The notes under the pieces are model-generated. The model saw nothing but the letters and a program-made list of their open reading frames with translations, was not told where the DNA came from and searched no databases. A stretch of 64,000 nucleotides of DNA from Granulosicoccus sp. (GTDB lineage Bacteria; Pseudomonadota; Gammaproteobacteria; Granulosicoccales; Granulosicoccaceae). A program made the translations under genes and the position numbers. This document shows, one piece after another, positions 45,465 through 54,128 of the stretch; the stretch's first letter is position 1, and each line of letters opens with the position of its first letter. The DNA is taken from positions 1 to 64,000 of the forward strand of contig JALZWO010000020.1 of assembly GCA_023300375.1 (NCBI GenBank). Reading direction: 5' to 3'.

Positions 45465-46931
45465 GTGATCAAGCAGCGACTAGTAAGTATTGGTGTAAGC
45501 ATGGCAATCAGCGCGATAGGCGTATCAAGCGCCCTAGCCGATAGCTCAAATGATCCCTTCACAGAAAGCAATGGGCGTTTGGTAGTTGAGATAGAGTCAG
45601 AAGCAGCTGGTGGTGATTGGTCTGCAGAAAGCTCTATCTTCGGCTTCAGCGGCGATAGCTACAGAGTTTGGCGTGGCCAGAACAACTTTAAAGAATCTGA
45701 AGCGGTTCGAGGCAATGCAGTCACCTATCACTTCACGATTACCACACCAGGTAATTATGAATTTCGCTGGAGATCTCGAAACACGATAGGCCTCGATCCA
45801 ACCGAACATAATGATGGTTGGATACGATTCTCCGAAGGCGCGAGAAATATTAATGGAGAGCACTTTTTAGACGGTTGGACTAAAGCCTTTATGGGTCAAG
45901 TCGCACAATGGTCTTGGGATGCTCGTACTGTGGATGGACAAAGCCGAAAAATCAGGCAATTTTTTGCGGCAGGTGACTACACAATCGATATTTCAGGGCG
46001 CTCAAATGGTCATGCGGTAGACCGCTTTGCATTATTTCAATACGATAATTTTGATTTTAACGTAGCAGACTTTGATGCCACGCCAGAGTCGCCAAAGCGA
46101 TCAGAGACAGCCGTTACAGGTCACGCACAAAATGCGGGTAGCTGTTTTGCCAATGTTCTATCTATCCCAGCTAGCCAAAGCGTTCACGTCAGTAATGACT
46201 CTGTAGTGAATCAAGGTAATAGTCTTCTGGTAAACGACTTGAGAACTCTGTTGAAATTCAACTACCCAGACGATGTAACCGGTTCAGCCAGCCTAACACT
46301 TGCCAGCCAGCAGTCAGACGTTAATTTGTCTGTCTACCTGGGCAGTCACGATAACTGGGATAGCAATACAGCAGCCTCTGACATGCCAGTTGCACAAACA
46401 CACTTGGCGGACCTAACGGCCAACAATGCTGAAAATCAATTCTTTGACCTATCTATTGACGCTTCGGTGCTAAATAGTGGCACAAGAACTCTGCTGCTCA
46501 CTAGCCCATCGGCGAGCGATAATACTTTGCACGGTGCAGGTACTCGATTAGAACCAAGGCTTAATATCAACGTAACTACAGACTATTGCAACAGCTACAA
46601 CTTGCAACGCACAGGTACAGGCGATCCGTCAACCAACGTCGATGAGGCAGAGGTAGATGAGACACCTGCAGAAAATCCAGATGAATCTATGCCTGCGACT
46701 GGTTCAGAGACTGGAACTGACACCAACACTGGTACTAGTACTGAAACTGAAAATCCATCTGGCGAAAACACAGATACAAGTTCTCAGCAGATCGACGAAA
46801 CATCTGACACAAGCAGAACTAGCGAAGAGATTAAGGTGAGCAGTAGTGGCGGATCAATTTCCTTAATCAGTCTTCTGTTATTGGGTGTTGCAGGTTTTGG
46901 ATTTAGAACTCGTGAGAAGCAGTTGCGCTAA
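45465..46931 (+). CDS. Secreted protein with C-terminal GlyGly-CTERM-like sorting tail
   Basis: A 488-residue exported protein of unknown function. I start it at GTG 45465, six nucleotides after GGGGGA, which gives a clean signal peptide cleaved after ALA; ATG 45429 would add 12 residues. The N-terminal domain (to about 185) looks like a beta-sandwich with YEFRWRSRNTIG and GWIRF, reminiscent of carbohydrate-binding modules. A second beta domain follows (about 220-370), then a Thr/Glu/Asp/Ser linker, and finally SSGGSISLISLLLLGVAG plus an Arg/Lys end. That glycine-hydrophobic-basic tail fits GlyGly-CTERM proteins processed by rhombosortase; no rhombosortase gene is in view. Confidence 0.7.
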   Translation: MIKQRLVSIGVSMAISAIGVSSALADSSNDPFTESNGRLVVEIESEAAGGDWSAESSIFGFSGDSYRVWRGQNNFKESEAVRGNAVTYHFTITTPGNYEFRWRSRNTIGLDPTEHNDGWIRFSEGARNINGEHFLDGWTKAFMGQVAQWSWDARTVDGQSRKIRQFFAAGDYTIDISGRSNGHAVDRFALFQYDNFDFNVADFDATPESPKRSETAVTGHAQNAGSCFANVLSIPASQSVHVSNDSVVNQGNSLLVNDLRTLLKFNYPDDVTGSASLTLASQQSDVNLSVYLGSHDNWDSNTAASDMPVAQTHLADLTANNAENQFFDLSIDASVLNSGTRTLLLTSPSASDNTLHGAGTRLEPRLNINVTTDYCNSYNLQRTGTGDPSTNVDEAEVDETPAENPDESMPATGSETGTDTNTGTSTETENPSGENTDTSSQQIDETSDTSRTSEEIKVSSSGGSISLISLLLLGVAGFGFRTREKQLR

Positions 46932-47054
46932 ATAGCGTCTGTTTGAACCTATAGTTCAGTCATTGATAACACGACTTCTCCGGCGACAAGGTTTAACACC
47001 TGTCGCCGGTGAGTTTTTTGTAACAGCTCGATACAGCCAAACGTTGTTCTATAT
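46932..47054. other. Gap after the secreted-protein gene
   Basis: A short non-coding gap that contains the terminator 46980-47019 and leads into the decayed stretch 47055-48440. I see no gene in it. Confidence 0.6.
46980..47019 (+). terminator. Strong rho-independent terminator
   Basis: CCGGCGACA (46980-46988) pairs with TGTCGCCGG (47001-47009); GGT/ACC extends the stem past one bulged A. Six T residues follow at 47014-47019. Ends the transcript of the secreted-protein gene. Confidence 0.92.
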
Positions 47055-47930
47055 TTACGCATCTGGCACATCTATCGATAAGCTATCCAGCAACTTGTCA
47101 TAGTGGGCATAAATTGAAGCACCATCCATCTGATTAAAAAATGCTGAACACGTTAAAAAGAAAGCAGGTACCGTGAATCTTGTACCCACGGCGGTGTATA
47201 GCGAGCGGGTTGACACATACCTATAGCCTTTAATTTGTAAAGCACTGGAATATCTTCAATATCCAGCTTTCCACAAAATAGTAATTTGAGGCAATCGGCA
47301 CGGCCATGGACGACGATAGCCTTTAAGAAATTGTGTACTCGCACGAACCCCTCAAGGTACACACCGTCTTTAGTAAATGCACCGCCACCTTCAAGCACTG
47401 CACCTTTAAACACTCTACGGCTATTTTCAAACGACTGTAATTCATCGCCCGTGCGTTCTAGAAAATACTGTTAAACCTCTATAAAGTTAGCGCCTTCGAT
47501 AGCCATCTGAATCGCGATAATGCGATCGCTTAGTCTCCGCAAACGATTTAGTTCAATTGACCCGGTAATGAATTCGGAAAACACAGCCAAGCCCTCTTGA
47601 GTTTTGGTTGTGTCGGGATGGCCAGCAGCTAGAATTTTCAGATCTGCTTGTGCCAATCCGTTAGTTTGAGGTAGCAACATGAATATGCACCTCATGATGA
47701 ATTAACTGGCGAGCATCGAGGTCTGTAAAATTGGCTGTTCTGCGTATTCTAATGAGCCGTGGGCTCGCCAACGCGTTGGCTGATAGCTCATCCACAGTCT
47801 CTACCTTCGGCGCATCGGCTGCAAACATATCTTTTACCGCGGCATCCATCTGTTGAGCGATGTCTGAAGCCAGATAGCACATCGGTGGTGGATCGCCGAC
47901 AACGAAGTTTTCAAAATCAGTTCTTTAAGA
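47055..47930 (-). pseudogene. Broken DUF1704 (QEGLA-motif) gene, C-terminal part only
   Basis: Minus-strand translation in stitched frames gives about 290 residues of the DUF1704 family (flavohemoglobin-expression-modulating QEGLA motif / tyrosine-carboxypeptidase-like metalloprotease). Recognisable pieces: CYLASDIAQQMDAAVKDMF, LIRIRRTANFTDLDARQLIH with HHEVHIH (metal-ligand type), then after a frameshift near 47676 GLAQADLKILAAGHPDTTKT plus QEGLAVFSEFITGSIELN, an in-frame TAA at 47471-47473, VYLEGFVRVHNFLKAIVVHG, and after a slip in a T-run near 47155 an end at 47055. The N-terminal half seen in intact homologues is missing. At least three lesions, so non-functional. Confidence 0.8.
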
Positions 47931-47950
47931 AGCTCAGATCTAATCATGGC

Positions 47951-48440
47951 TCAGTACCCGTTCCAGAATGAAGCATCGGTGAGTGAGCCACCGGTTTATC
48001 ACACATAAATGTATGCTTCAGAATTTTGTTAAATTCGTCTACATCACTCTCTTGATGAAAGTGGTAAGCGGGGATGTTGAGCTGCGCCAAGAGCGCTTTA
48101 GTATGAATAGCCATATCTACTTAACAAGCTACGGCTCACCAAGCTCACCACGATAACTGATGATCATGGGTAACGGCATACGGTAGAACTGAGTTAGCGT
48201 GACCAATGTGTTGATGGTGACACCAATAGCTGTGTTTTGCATAATGATGGCCGGGCGCTTGCCCCCCCATATAGGCACCAGCGCACAGCCCTATTCCCTC
48301 GTCTTCCTTATTGGAGGGAATATGATAAACGGCAGGCTCTTGCCTCAATGCGTTCGATAACCCCTGCAAGCTGCTTGCATGGCACCGTGGTAACAAATTC
48401 GACGTTGTTTTTAACAAGAACGGCGACGATTTTTCATCGA
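47951..48440 (-). pseudogene. Broken phosphonopyruvate/sulfopyruvate decarboxylase alpha-like gene
   Basis: Stitching three minus-strand frames gives a protein of the thiamin-dependent Ppd/ComD type: VLVKNNVEFVTTVPCKQLAG, then EPAVYHIPSNKEDEGIGLCA with GAYMGG, then (after one extra base in the C7 tract at 48262-48268) KRPAIIMQNTAIGVTINTLV and RMPLPMIISYRGELGEP, a TAG near 48126, then AQLNIPAYHFHQESDVDEFN and finally, in yet another frame, TDASFWNGY with a stop at 47951. Two frameshifts, one stop and a third frameshift make it a pseudogene. An ATG at 47947 directly after it starts a short frame (MIRSELLKELI) that may be the remnant of the beta-subunit gene, fused by deletion to the DUF1704 remnant. 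Confidence 0.75.
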
Positions 48441-48664
48441 CCGTCACTGAGAACCACTCCCGAGGAAAAATAAGTTGAGCCGGTGTTCTGCTTTAAATGG
48501 AATCCGGATACAAACATATTTTTACAGGCCAACGGCTTCAGTCGTGCCTAAAACGACATTGAGTTGGAAGACACTCCTGTGCAAAACGTGGAAATGATAC
48601 AAATGGTTTTACACAGCGTGTTTACAAACAGCTAAGGCTTTACTTCCGCTTGGCCTGAAGCGTC
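48441..48664. other. Gap between the pseudogene and phaB
   Basis: 224 bp with only short broken frames on the minus strand and no recognisable protein. Likely also eroded sequence plus the 3' end of the phaB transcript. Confidence 0.4.
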
Positions 48665-49390
48665 TTAGTACATGTGTTGACCACCGTTCACTGAAATGGT
48701 TGAACCGGTGATAAAGCCAGCTTCTTCAGCAACTAGGAAAACGACTGTACGCGCGATGTCATCTGCAGTACCCAAACGTCCTACAGGAATACCCTTGATG
48801 ATCTTCTCAAGTACGTTCTCGGGCACAGCACGCACCATATCGGTATCGACGTAGCCAGGAGCGATAGCATTGACAGTGATGTTCTTGGCAGCACCTTCTT
48901 GGGCAAGAGCTTTGGTGAATCCGTGGATACCAGATTTCGCAGCTGCATAATTCACTTGACCATATTGACCCGCCTGACCGTTGATAGAGCCCACGTTTAC
49001 GATACGGCCAAAAGATGCCTCACGCATGTTGTCAATCACCACTCGGCACATGTTGAAGCACGAACCTAGGTTGGTGTCGACTACCGCTTGCCAAGATGCT
49101 TGGTCCATGCGGTGCAGGGTACCGTCACGCGTGATGCCTGCATTGTTTACGAGGATATTGATAGGCCCCCCTAAATCAGTCTCAACCTTCTTAACACCTG
49201 CTTCGCAAGCCTCAAAATTTGAAACGTCAAATTTGTAGACAGGAATACCACTGCTTTCAGCAAAAGCATTAGCTCGCTCATCGTTGCCGCCGTAGTTCGC
49301 AGCTACCTTGTAACCTTGTGCTTTCAGCGCTAAGGAAATAGCAGCACCAATTCCTCGCGTACCACCTGTAACTATTGCAACCTTAGACAT
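48665..49390 (-). CDS. phaB: Acetoacetyl-CoA reductase
   Basis: A 241-residue short-chain dehydrogenase. NADPH motif VTGGTRGIGAAI, ILVNNAGITRDGTLHRM, GRIVNVGSINGQAGQYGQVN (catalytic Ser), the YAAAKSG active-site Tyr/Lys, and VNAIAPGYVDTDMV. The GQYGQVNY segment and ending GGQHMY are typical of PhaB. It reduces acetoacetyl-CoA to (R)-3-hydroxybutyryl-CoA, the PHB monomer. AAGGAG ribosome-binding site. Lies 59 bp downstream of phaA in the same direction. Confidence 0.93.
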   Translation of the reverse strand: MSKVAIVTGGTRGIGAAISLALKAQGYKVAANYGGNDERANAFAESSGIPVYKFDVSNFEACEAGVKKVETDLGGPINILVNNAGITRDGTLHRMDQASWQAVVDTNLGSCFNMCRVVIDNMREASFGRIVNVGSINGQAGQYGQVNYAAAKSGIHGFTKALAQEGAAKNITVNAIAPGYVDTDMVRAVPENVLEKIIKGIPVGRLGTADDIARTVVFLVAEEAGFITGSTISVNGGQHMY

Positions 49391-49449
49391 GCCCTGTTCT
49401 CCTTTGAATTGTTTCTATTGTTAGATTCTAATGATCTTTCAGCGTAGGT

Positions 49450-50625
49450 TTAGTCGCGCTCAACACACATAGCGATACCCATACCACCACCAATGCAAAG
49501 CGTGGTGAGGCCTTTCTTAGCATCTGTGCGCTTCATTTCATGCAGCAAGGTGATCAAAACGCGAGCACCTGAAGCACCAATAGGATGACCAAGTGCAATA
49601 GCACCGCCATTGACATTAACTTTCGACGAGTCCCAACCCATGTCCTTATTAACAGCGCAAGCTTGTGCAGCAAACGCTTCATTCGCTTCAATTAAATCCA
49701 GATCAGAAACAGCCCAACCAGCTTTTTTCAATGCCGCATGACTGGCAGGAATCGGACCGGAACCCATGATCTCCGGATCAACACCTGCAGTGGCCCAACT
49801 AGCGATACGTGCAAGCACGGGCGCACCACGCTTCTTTGCCTCGTCAGCCGACATCATGACCAAAGCGGCCGCGCCGTCATTCAAACCAGACGCGTTGCCT
49901 GCAGTCACTGAACCTTCTTTTGAAAACGCCGGGCGAAGCTTGGCTAGACCATCGGCAGTAGTGCCAGCCTTGATGTATTCATCAGCATCAACCACAGTGT
50001 CTCCACGACGAGACTTGATAGTCACCGGCGTAATTTCATCGGTAAACTTTCCTGCTTTTTGCGCAGCTTCAGCTTTTTGCTGAGAAGCCGCTGCAAACGC
50101 GTCTTGCTGCTCTCTATCAATTTCCCATTTGGCAGCCACGTTCTCAGCTGTTGTACCCATGTGATAGCCATGAAACGCGTCCCATAAACCATCTTTAATC
50201 ATTGTGTCGATGAACTCAGCGTTACCCATTTTGTAGCCATTTCGCAAGTGTGCACAATGTGCAGACAAGCTCATGCTCTCCTGACCACCAGCCACTACCA
50301 CGCTACTGTCCCCAGCCAATATCGCTTGATAGCCCATCGCCACTGCTCGTAAACCAGAACCACAAACCTGATTAATCGTTAGCGCGGTGCGTGAAGCAGG
50401 GATACCTGCGTGCATGGCTGCTTGCCGTGCTGTATTTTGCCCACATCCTGCGGTGAGCACGTGGCCAAAGATGACCTCACTGACATCATCAGGTGAGATG
50501 GAACCTCGAGCCAGTGCCTCCTTAATTGCTACAGTGCCAAGATCGACTGCAGAAACAGACGATAGAGCGCCATTAAACGAGCCAATGGGCGTACGTGCAG
50601 CGGACGTGATAACAATATCGGTCAT
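49450..50625 (-). CDS. phaA: Acetyl-CoA C-acetyltransferase (beta-ketothiolase)
   Basis: A 391-residue thiolase. Nucleophile Cys88 in [10 protein letters not shown], His in [10 protein letters not shown] and the second catalytic cysteine Cys377 in [10 protein letters not shown]. It condenses two acetyl-CoA to acetoacetyl-CoA, the first PHB step. Directly followed by phaB and preceded 83 bp upstream by the lpd gene, so pyruvate dehydrogenase and PHB precursor synthesis may be co-transcribed. AAGGA ribosome-binding site. Confidence 0.94.
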   Translation of the reverse strand: MTDIVITSAARTPIGSFNGALSSVSAVDLGTVAIKEALARGSISPDDVSEVIFGHVLTAGCGQNTARQAAMHAGIPASRTALTINQVCGSGLRAVAMGYQAILAGDSSVVVAGGQESMSLSAHCAHLRNGYKMGNAEFIDTMIKDGLWDAFHGYHMGTTAENVAAKWEIDREQQDAFAAASQQKAEAAQKAGKFTDEITPVTIKSRRGDTVVDADEYIKAGTTADGLAKLRPAFSKEGSVTAGNASGLNDGAAALVMMSADEAKKRGAPVLARIASWATAGVDPEIMGSGPIPASHAALKKAGWAVSDLDLIEANEAFAAQACAVNKDMGWDSSKVNVNGGAIALGHPIGASGARVLITLLHEMKRTDAKKGLTTLCIGGGMGIAMCVERD

Positions 50626-50708
50626 GAGTTGATATTCCTTGTGTTCTTTTAAAAGAATCTAAGAGCCTACTCAAAGCTCTTAGATACGCAAAGCCCGAAA
50701 AATGTAAA

Positions 50709-52754
50709 TCAGTGCTTTTTCTTAGGCGGAATGAGGTCTGTTATCGTGCCCTCAAACATTTCAGCCGCGAAGTTAATGGTTTCAGATAGCGTTGGATGCG
50801 GGTGAATAGTATGTCCCAGATCAGTCGCGTCAGAACCCATTTCGATAGCCAGAGCAGCTTCTGCAATGAGATCGCCTGCGTGTGGCCCAACAATGCCCGC
50901 ACCCAGTAAACGATCAGTGTCCAAATCAAACAATAATTTGGTAACACCCTCAGAACGCCCCATGCTGAGTGAACGACCACTGGCCGCCCATGGAAATACG
51001 CCTTTACCTACTTTAATGCCTTGAGCTTTCGCCTCGTTTTCGGTTAGACCTACCCACGCGACTTCTGGGTCAGTATAGGCAACAGACGGAATTACTCTGG
51101 CATCGAAAAAGCGCTTCATACCAGCACACACTTCGGCCGCCACTTTGCCTTCATGGACGGCTTTATGAGCCAGCATAGGTTGGCCAACAACATCTCCAAT
51201 GGCGAAGATATGCGCAACGTTAGTTCGCTGCTGATTATCCACATGAATAAAACCACGCTCATCAACGTTAACACCACAGTTGGATAAACCAAGATTGGAA
51301 CCATTAGGCCTACGCCCCACTGATACCAGAACTTTATCGAATACATCGCTGTGTTCGCCATCAGGGCCTTCAAACGTGACCTTCATGCCCTCATCAGTGG
51401 CCGAAACAGCCGTGACTTTGGTTTTGAGAAAAATATTTTCGTAGCGACCCTTGATTCGAGTGTGCAAAGGCTTAACGATATCTTTGTCGGCGCCCGGAAT
51501 GATCTGATCCATCAACTCGACTATAGATACTTTCGCCCCTAGAGCTTCATACACAGTAGCCATTTCAAGACCAATAATTCCTCCACCTAGTACCAGCATT
51601 CGCTTTGGAAAATCTTCCAGTTCCAGTGCGCTCGTGGAATCAAGTACTCGTTTATCGTCATGTGGGATGAACGGCAGTGTCACAGGTTCAGAACCCGCAG
51701 CAATAATGCACTGGTCGAAGCTGATTAGCTTCTCACCGTTCTCTGTCATGACTTTGAGTGTGTTTGGTCCAGCGAATTGCCCAGTGCCGTGTACCACTTC
51801 AACCGAGCGTGCTTTGGCCAAACCTTTTAGTCCATCCGTCAGCTTGGATACCACGCCGTCTTTCCAGCTGCGTAATTTGTCCAGATCTATCTCAGGACGA
51901 ACAAAGCTGAAACCATGATCACCCATGTGCTCATATTCAGTGATGACCTTGGCACTATGCAGCAAGGCTTTTGAGGGGATACAACCGACATTCAAACAAA
52001 CCCCGCCTAATGTGGAGTATTTTTCAACCAGCACAGCTTTCAAACCCAGATCTGCTGCTCTGAATGCCGCGGTGTAACCACCAGGACCCGAGCCAAGCAC
52101 CAACACTTCAGCGTGTATATCGCCCGTCTTAGGTGCGCTTGGCCGAGAGCTTGTCGCTGCCACGTCAACACTGGCCGCAGGAGTTGCTGCAGTTGCAGAG
52201 GTGGCCGATGCGGCTGCCGCCTTACCAGTAGACAAAGTCAGAATCAACGACCCCATGGATACGTTGTCACCTTCCTTGACCTTGATATCAACAACAGTAC
52301 CTTCAGCTGGTGAAGGCACTTCTAAGGTCGCTTTATCACTTTCCAATTCAATGAGAGGATCTTCTAGGGACACTTTGTCGCCGGGAGAGACCAATACCGA
52401 CACTACAGGCACATTGTTAAATTCACCGATGTCAGGAACTAGCACTGCTAACTCTTGCGATCCAGACGCGGCGCTTTGAGTCATCGCCGCACCTGAACTA
52501 GCCGGTTTAGCTTGAGGAGCTTCGTTAGCAGAGTCGATAGCAACAATAACGCTGCCTTCACCGACTTCATCGCCTTCTTTCACATCAATGCGTGTAATGG
52601 TTCCTGACACTGGAGAAGGTACTTCCATTGTCGCTTTGTCACTTTCCAGCTCAATCAGCGGATCTTCCGCCTCTACCACATCACCCACAGCCACTAGTAC
52701 ACTGACTACTGGTACTTTGTCGAAGTCACCAATATCGGGAACCTTGATTTCCAT
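50709..52754 (-). CDS. lpdA: Dihydrolipoyl dehydrogenase (PDH E3) with two N-terminal lipoyl domains
   Basis: A 681-residue E3 component. Two tandem lipoyl domains (about 1-74 and 101-175) each carry ELESDKAT, with lipoyl-lysines Lys40 and Lys141, joined by Ala/Pro/Ser linkers. The flavoprotein part starts near 213: FAD motif GSGPGGYTAAFRA, redox-active disulfide Cys253/Cys258 in GGVCLNVGCIPSK, NAD-binding GGGIIGLEMATVY, FAIGDVVGQPMLAHKA and the C-terminal HIHPHPTLSE base (here HTIHPHPTLSE). E3 reoxidises dihydrolipoamide. Many proteobacterial PDH E3 proteins have one lipoyl domain or none, so two are noteworthy. Strong GAGGAGA ribosome-binding site, 16 nt after aceF. Confidence 0.95.
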   Translation of the reverse strand: MEIKVPDIGDFDKVPVVSVLVAVGDVVEAEDPLIELESDKATMEVPSPVSGTITRIDVKEGDEVGEGSVIVAIDSANEAPQAKPASSGAAMTQSAASGSQELAVLVPDIGEFNNVPVVSVLVSPGDKVSLEDPLIELESDKATLEVPSPAEGTVVDIKVKEGDNVSMGSLILTLSTGKAAAASATSATAATPAASVDVAATSSRPSAPKTGDIHAEVLVLGSGPGGYTAAFRAADLGLKAVLVEKYSTLGGVCLNVGCIPSKALLHSAKVITEYEHMGDHGFSFVRPEIDLDKLRSWKDGVVSKLTDGLKGLAKARSVEVVHGTGQFAGPNTLKVMTENGEKLISFDQCIIAAGSEPVTLPFIPHDDKRVLDSTSALELEDFPKRMLVLGGGIIGLEMATVYEALGAKVSIVELMDQIIPGADKDIVKPLHTRIKGRYENIFLKTKVTAVSATDEGMKVTFEGPDGEHSDVFDKVLVSVGRRPNGSNLGLSNCGVNVDERGFIHVDNQQRTNVAHIFAIGDVVGQPMLAHKAVHEGKVAAEVCAGMKRFFDARVIPSVAYTDPEVAWVGLTENEAKAQGIKVGKGVFPWAASGRSLSMGRSEGVTKLLFDLDTDRLLGAGIVGPHAGDLIAEAALAIEMGSDATDLGHTIHPHPTLSETINFAAEMFEGTITDLIPPKKKH

Positions 52755-52770
52755 TTTTGTCTCCTCTCTA

Positions 52771-54060
52771 TTAATGCATTAGCCGGCGAACATCGCCAAG
52801 CAGATGTTTTAAAGTGGAGGCGAAACGCGCAGCCAAAGCACCGTCAATAGCGCGATGATCGTAACTCAATGACAAAGGCTGCATGTTGCGTGGAACAAAC
52901 TGCTCGCCGTCCCATACAGGCTCCATCTTGGAGCGAGTGAGACCAAGAATGGCCACTTCAGGAGCATTAACAATAGGCGTAAAACTGGTACCACCGATAC
53001 CGCCTAGCGAAGAAATAGTGAAGGTCGCACCTTGCATATCTTTAGACTTAAGGTTGCCTTCGCGAGCTTGCAACGACAGATCGGCTAATTCTTTGGAAAT
53101 TTCGACCAAACCTTTTCTGTCCGCATCCTTGATCACTGGAACCATTAAGCCATTCGGTGTATCGGCTGCAAAACCGATGTTGTAGTACGACTTCTTGATG
53201 AGTTTGTCGCCATCAGGATGCAATGAGCTGTTGAACTCCCAGTGCGTTTTCAACGCTGACACACTCGCTTTGATAACAAAAGAGAGCAATGTGACTCGAT
53301 AGCCTTCTGCCTTGGCTTGCGTGTCCATCTCTTTGCGATATTTGTCGAGATCAGTAATGTCAGCAGCTTCGTTATGCGTGACATGGGGAATGTTCAACCA
53401 ACTACGATGCAAGGCTGGCCCTGACAGCTTCTTGATGCGAGACATCTCGACATCCTCGACCACACCAAACTTGGAGAAATCGACGGCTGGAATCGGCGGA
53501 ATACCCATGCCACCACCCGATAGGCCAGCAGCCCCTGCAGGCGCTGAACCAGACTCTTTAAACCAAGCAGTAATATCTTCACGCAAGATACGACCTGCTC
53601 GACCATTACCTTTGATTTGTCCTAGATCAGCACCTAGCTGGCGCGCAAAAGCGCGAACCGATGGAGAGGCATGCGCCTTGGCAAATCCTGCCTCATCAAT
53701 CGCTGCCCCGTTGGAGGTACGCGCTGATAGAGGAGCTACCGCTGGCTGAGCAGGGGCTGTTTCAGCTTTAGCGGGTGCAGGTGCACTCGCGGGAGCACTT
53801 GCAGGTGCAGAAACTTCCGCCACTGCAGAGTCAAGGATAAGTATCAGGCTTCCCTGTGAGACAACATCACCCTCAGCCACCTTGATTTCTTTCACCACAC
53901 CGCCCGAAGGACTGGGCACCTCCAAGGTGGCCTTGTCACTTTCCAGCTCCATGAGTGGATCTTCTTCATTCACCGTATCACCTACCGCCACCAGAATACT
54001 GATGACAGGCACGTCGCTGAAATCGCCAATATCAGGTACCTTTACCTCAAGCGCTGACAT
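52771..54060 (-). CDS. aceF: Pyruvate dehydrogenase E2 (dihydrolipoamide acetyltransferase)
   Basis: A 429-residue E2. One lipoyl domain (about 3-78, lipoyl Lys43 in ELESDKAT), an Ala/Pro linker, a peripheral-subunit-binding domain (ASPSVRAFARQLGADLGQIK, about 131-150), and the catalytic domain ending in SYDHRAIDGALAARF, whose HxxxD motif is the acetyltransferase active site. E. coli AceF has three lipoyl domains; here one is on E2 and two on E3. AGGAGA ribosome-binding site; 68 nt downstream of aceE. Confidence 0.95.
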   Translation of the reverse strand: MSALEVKVPDIGDFSDVPVISILVAVGDTVNEEDPLMELESDKATLEVPSPSGGVVKEIKVAEGDVVSQGSLILILDSAVAEVSAPASAPASAPAPAKAETAPAQPAVAPLSARTSNGAAIDEAGFAKAHASPSVRAFARQLGADLGQIKGNGRAGRILREDITAWFKESGSAPAGAAGLSGGGMGIPPIPAVDFSKFGVVEDVEMSRIKKLSGPALHRSWLNIPHVTHNEAADITDLDKYRKEMDTQAKAEGYRVTLLSFVIKASVSALKTHWEFNSSLHPDGDKLIKKSYYNIGFAADTPNGLMVPVIKDADRKGLVEISKELADLSLQAREGNLKSKDMQGATFTISSLGGIGGTSFTPIVNAPEVAILGLTRSKMEPVWDGEQFVPRNMQPLSLSYDHRAIDGALAARFASTLKHLLGDVRRLMH

Positions 54061-54128
54061 GTTTTTCTCCTGCTTGCTTACTTTGCATTTGTTGTGTTTT
54101 TAGGGTGATTTTCATGACGACACGCTAT

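Noticed and set aside
48262-48268. C7 homopolymer inside the decarboxylase remnant as a phase-variation switch
   Set aside because: Correcting this tract alone does not restore the gene; other frameshifts and stops remain, so decay is the simpler reading.
46932-48664. Mobile element or insertion sequence in the decayed stretch
   Set aside because: No transposase fragment, terminal inverted repeat or target duplication was seen; all readable pieces belong to metabolic or protease-like genes.
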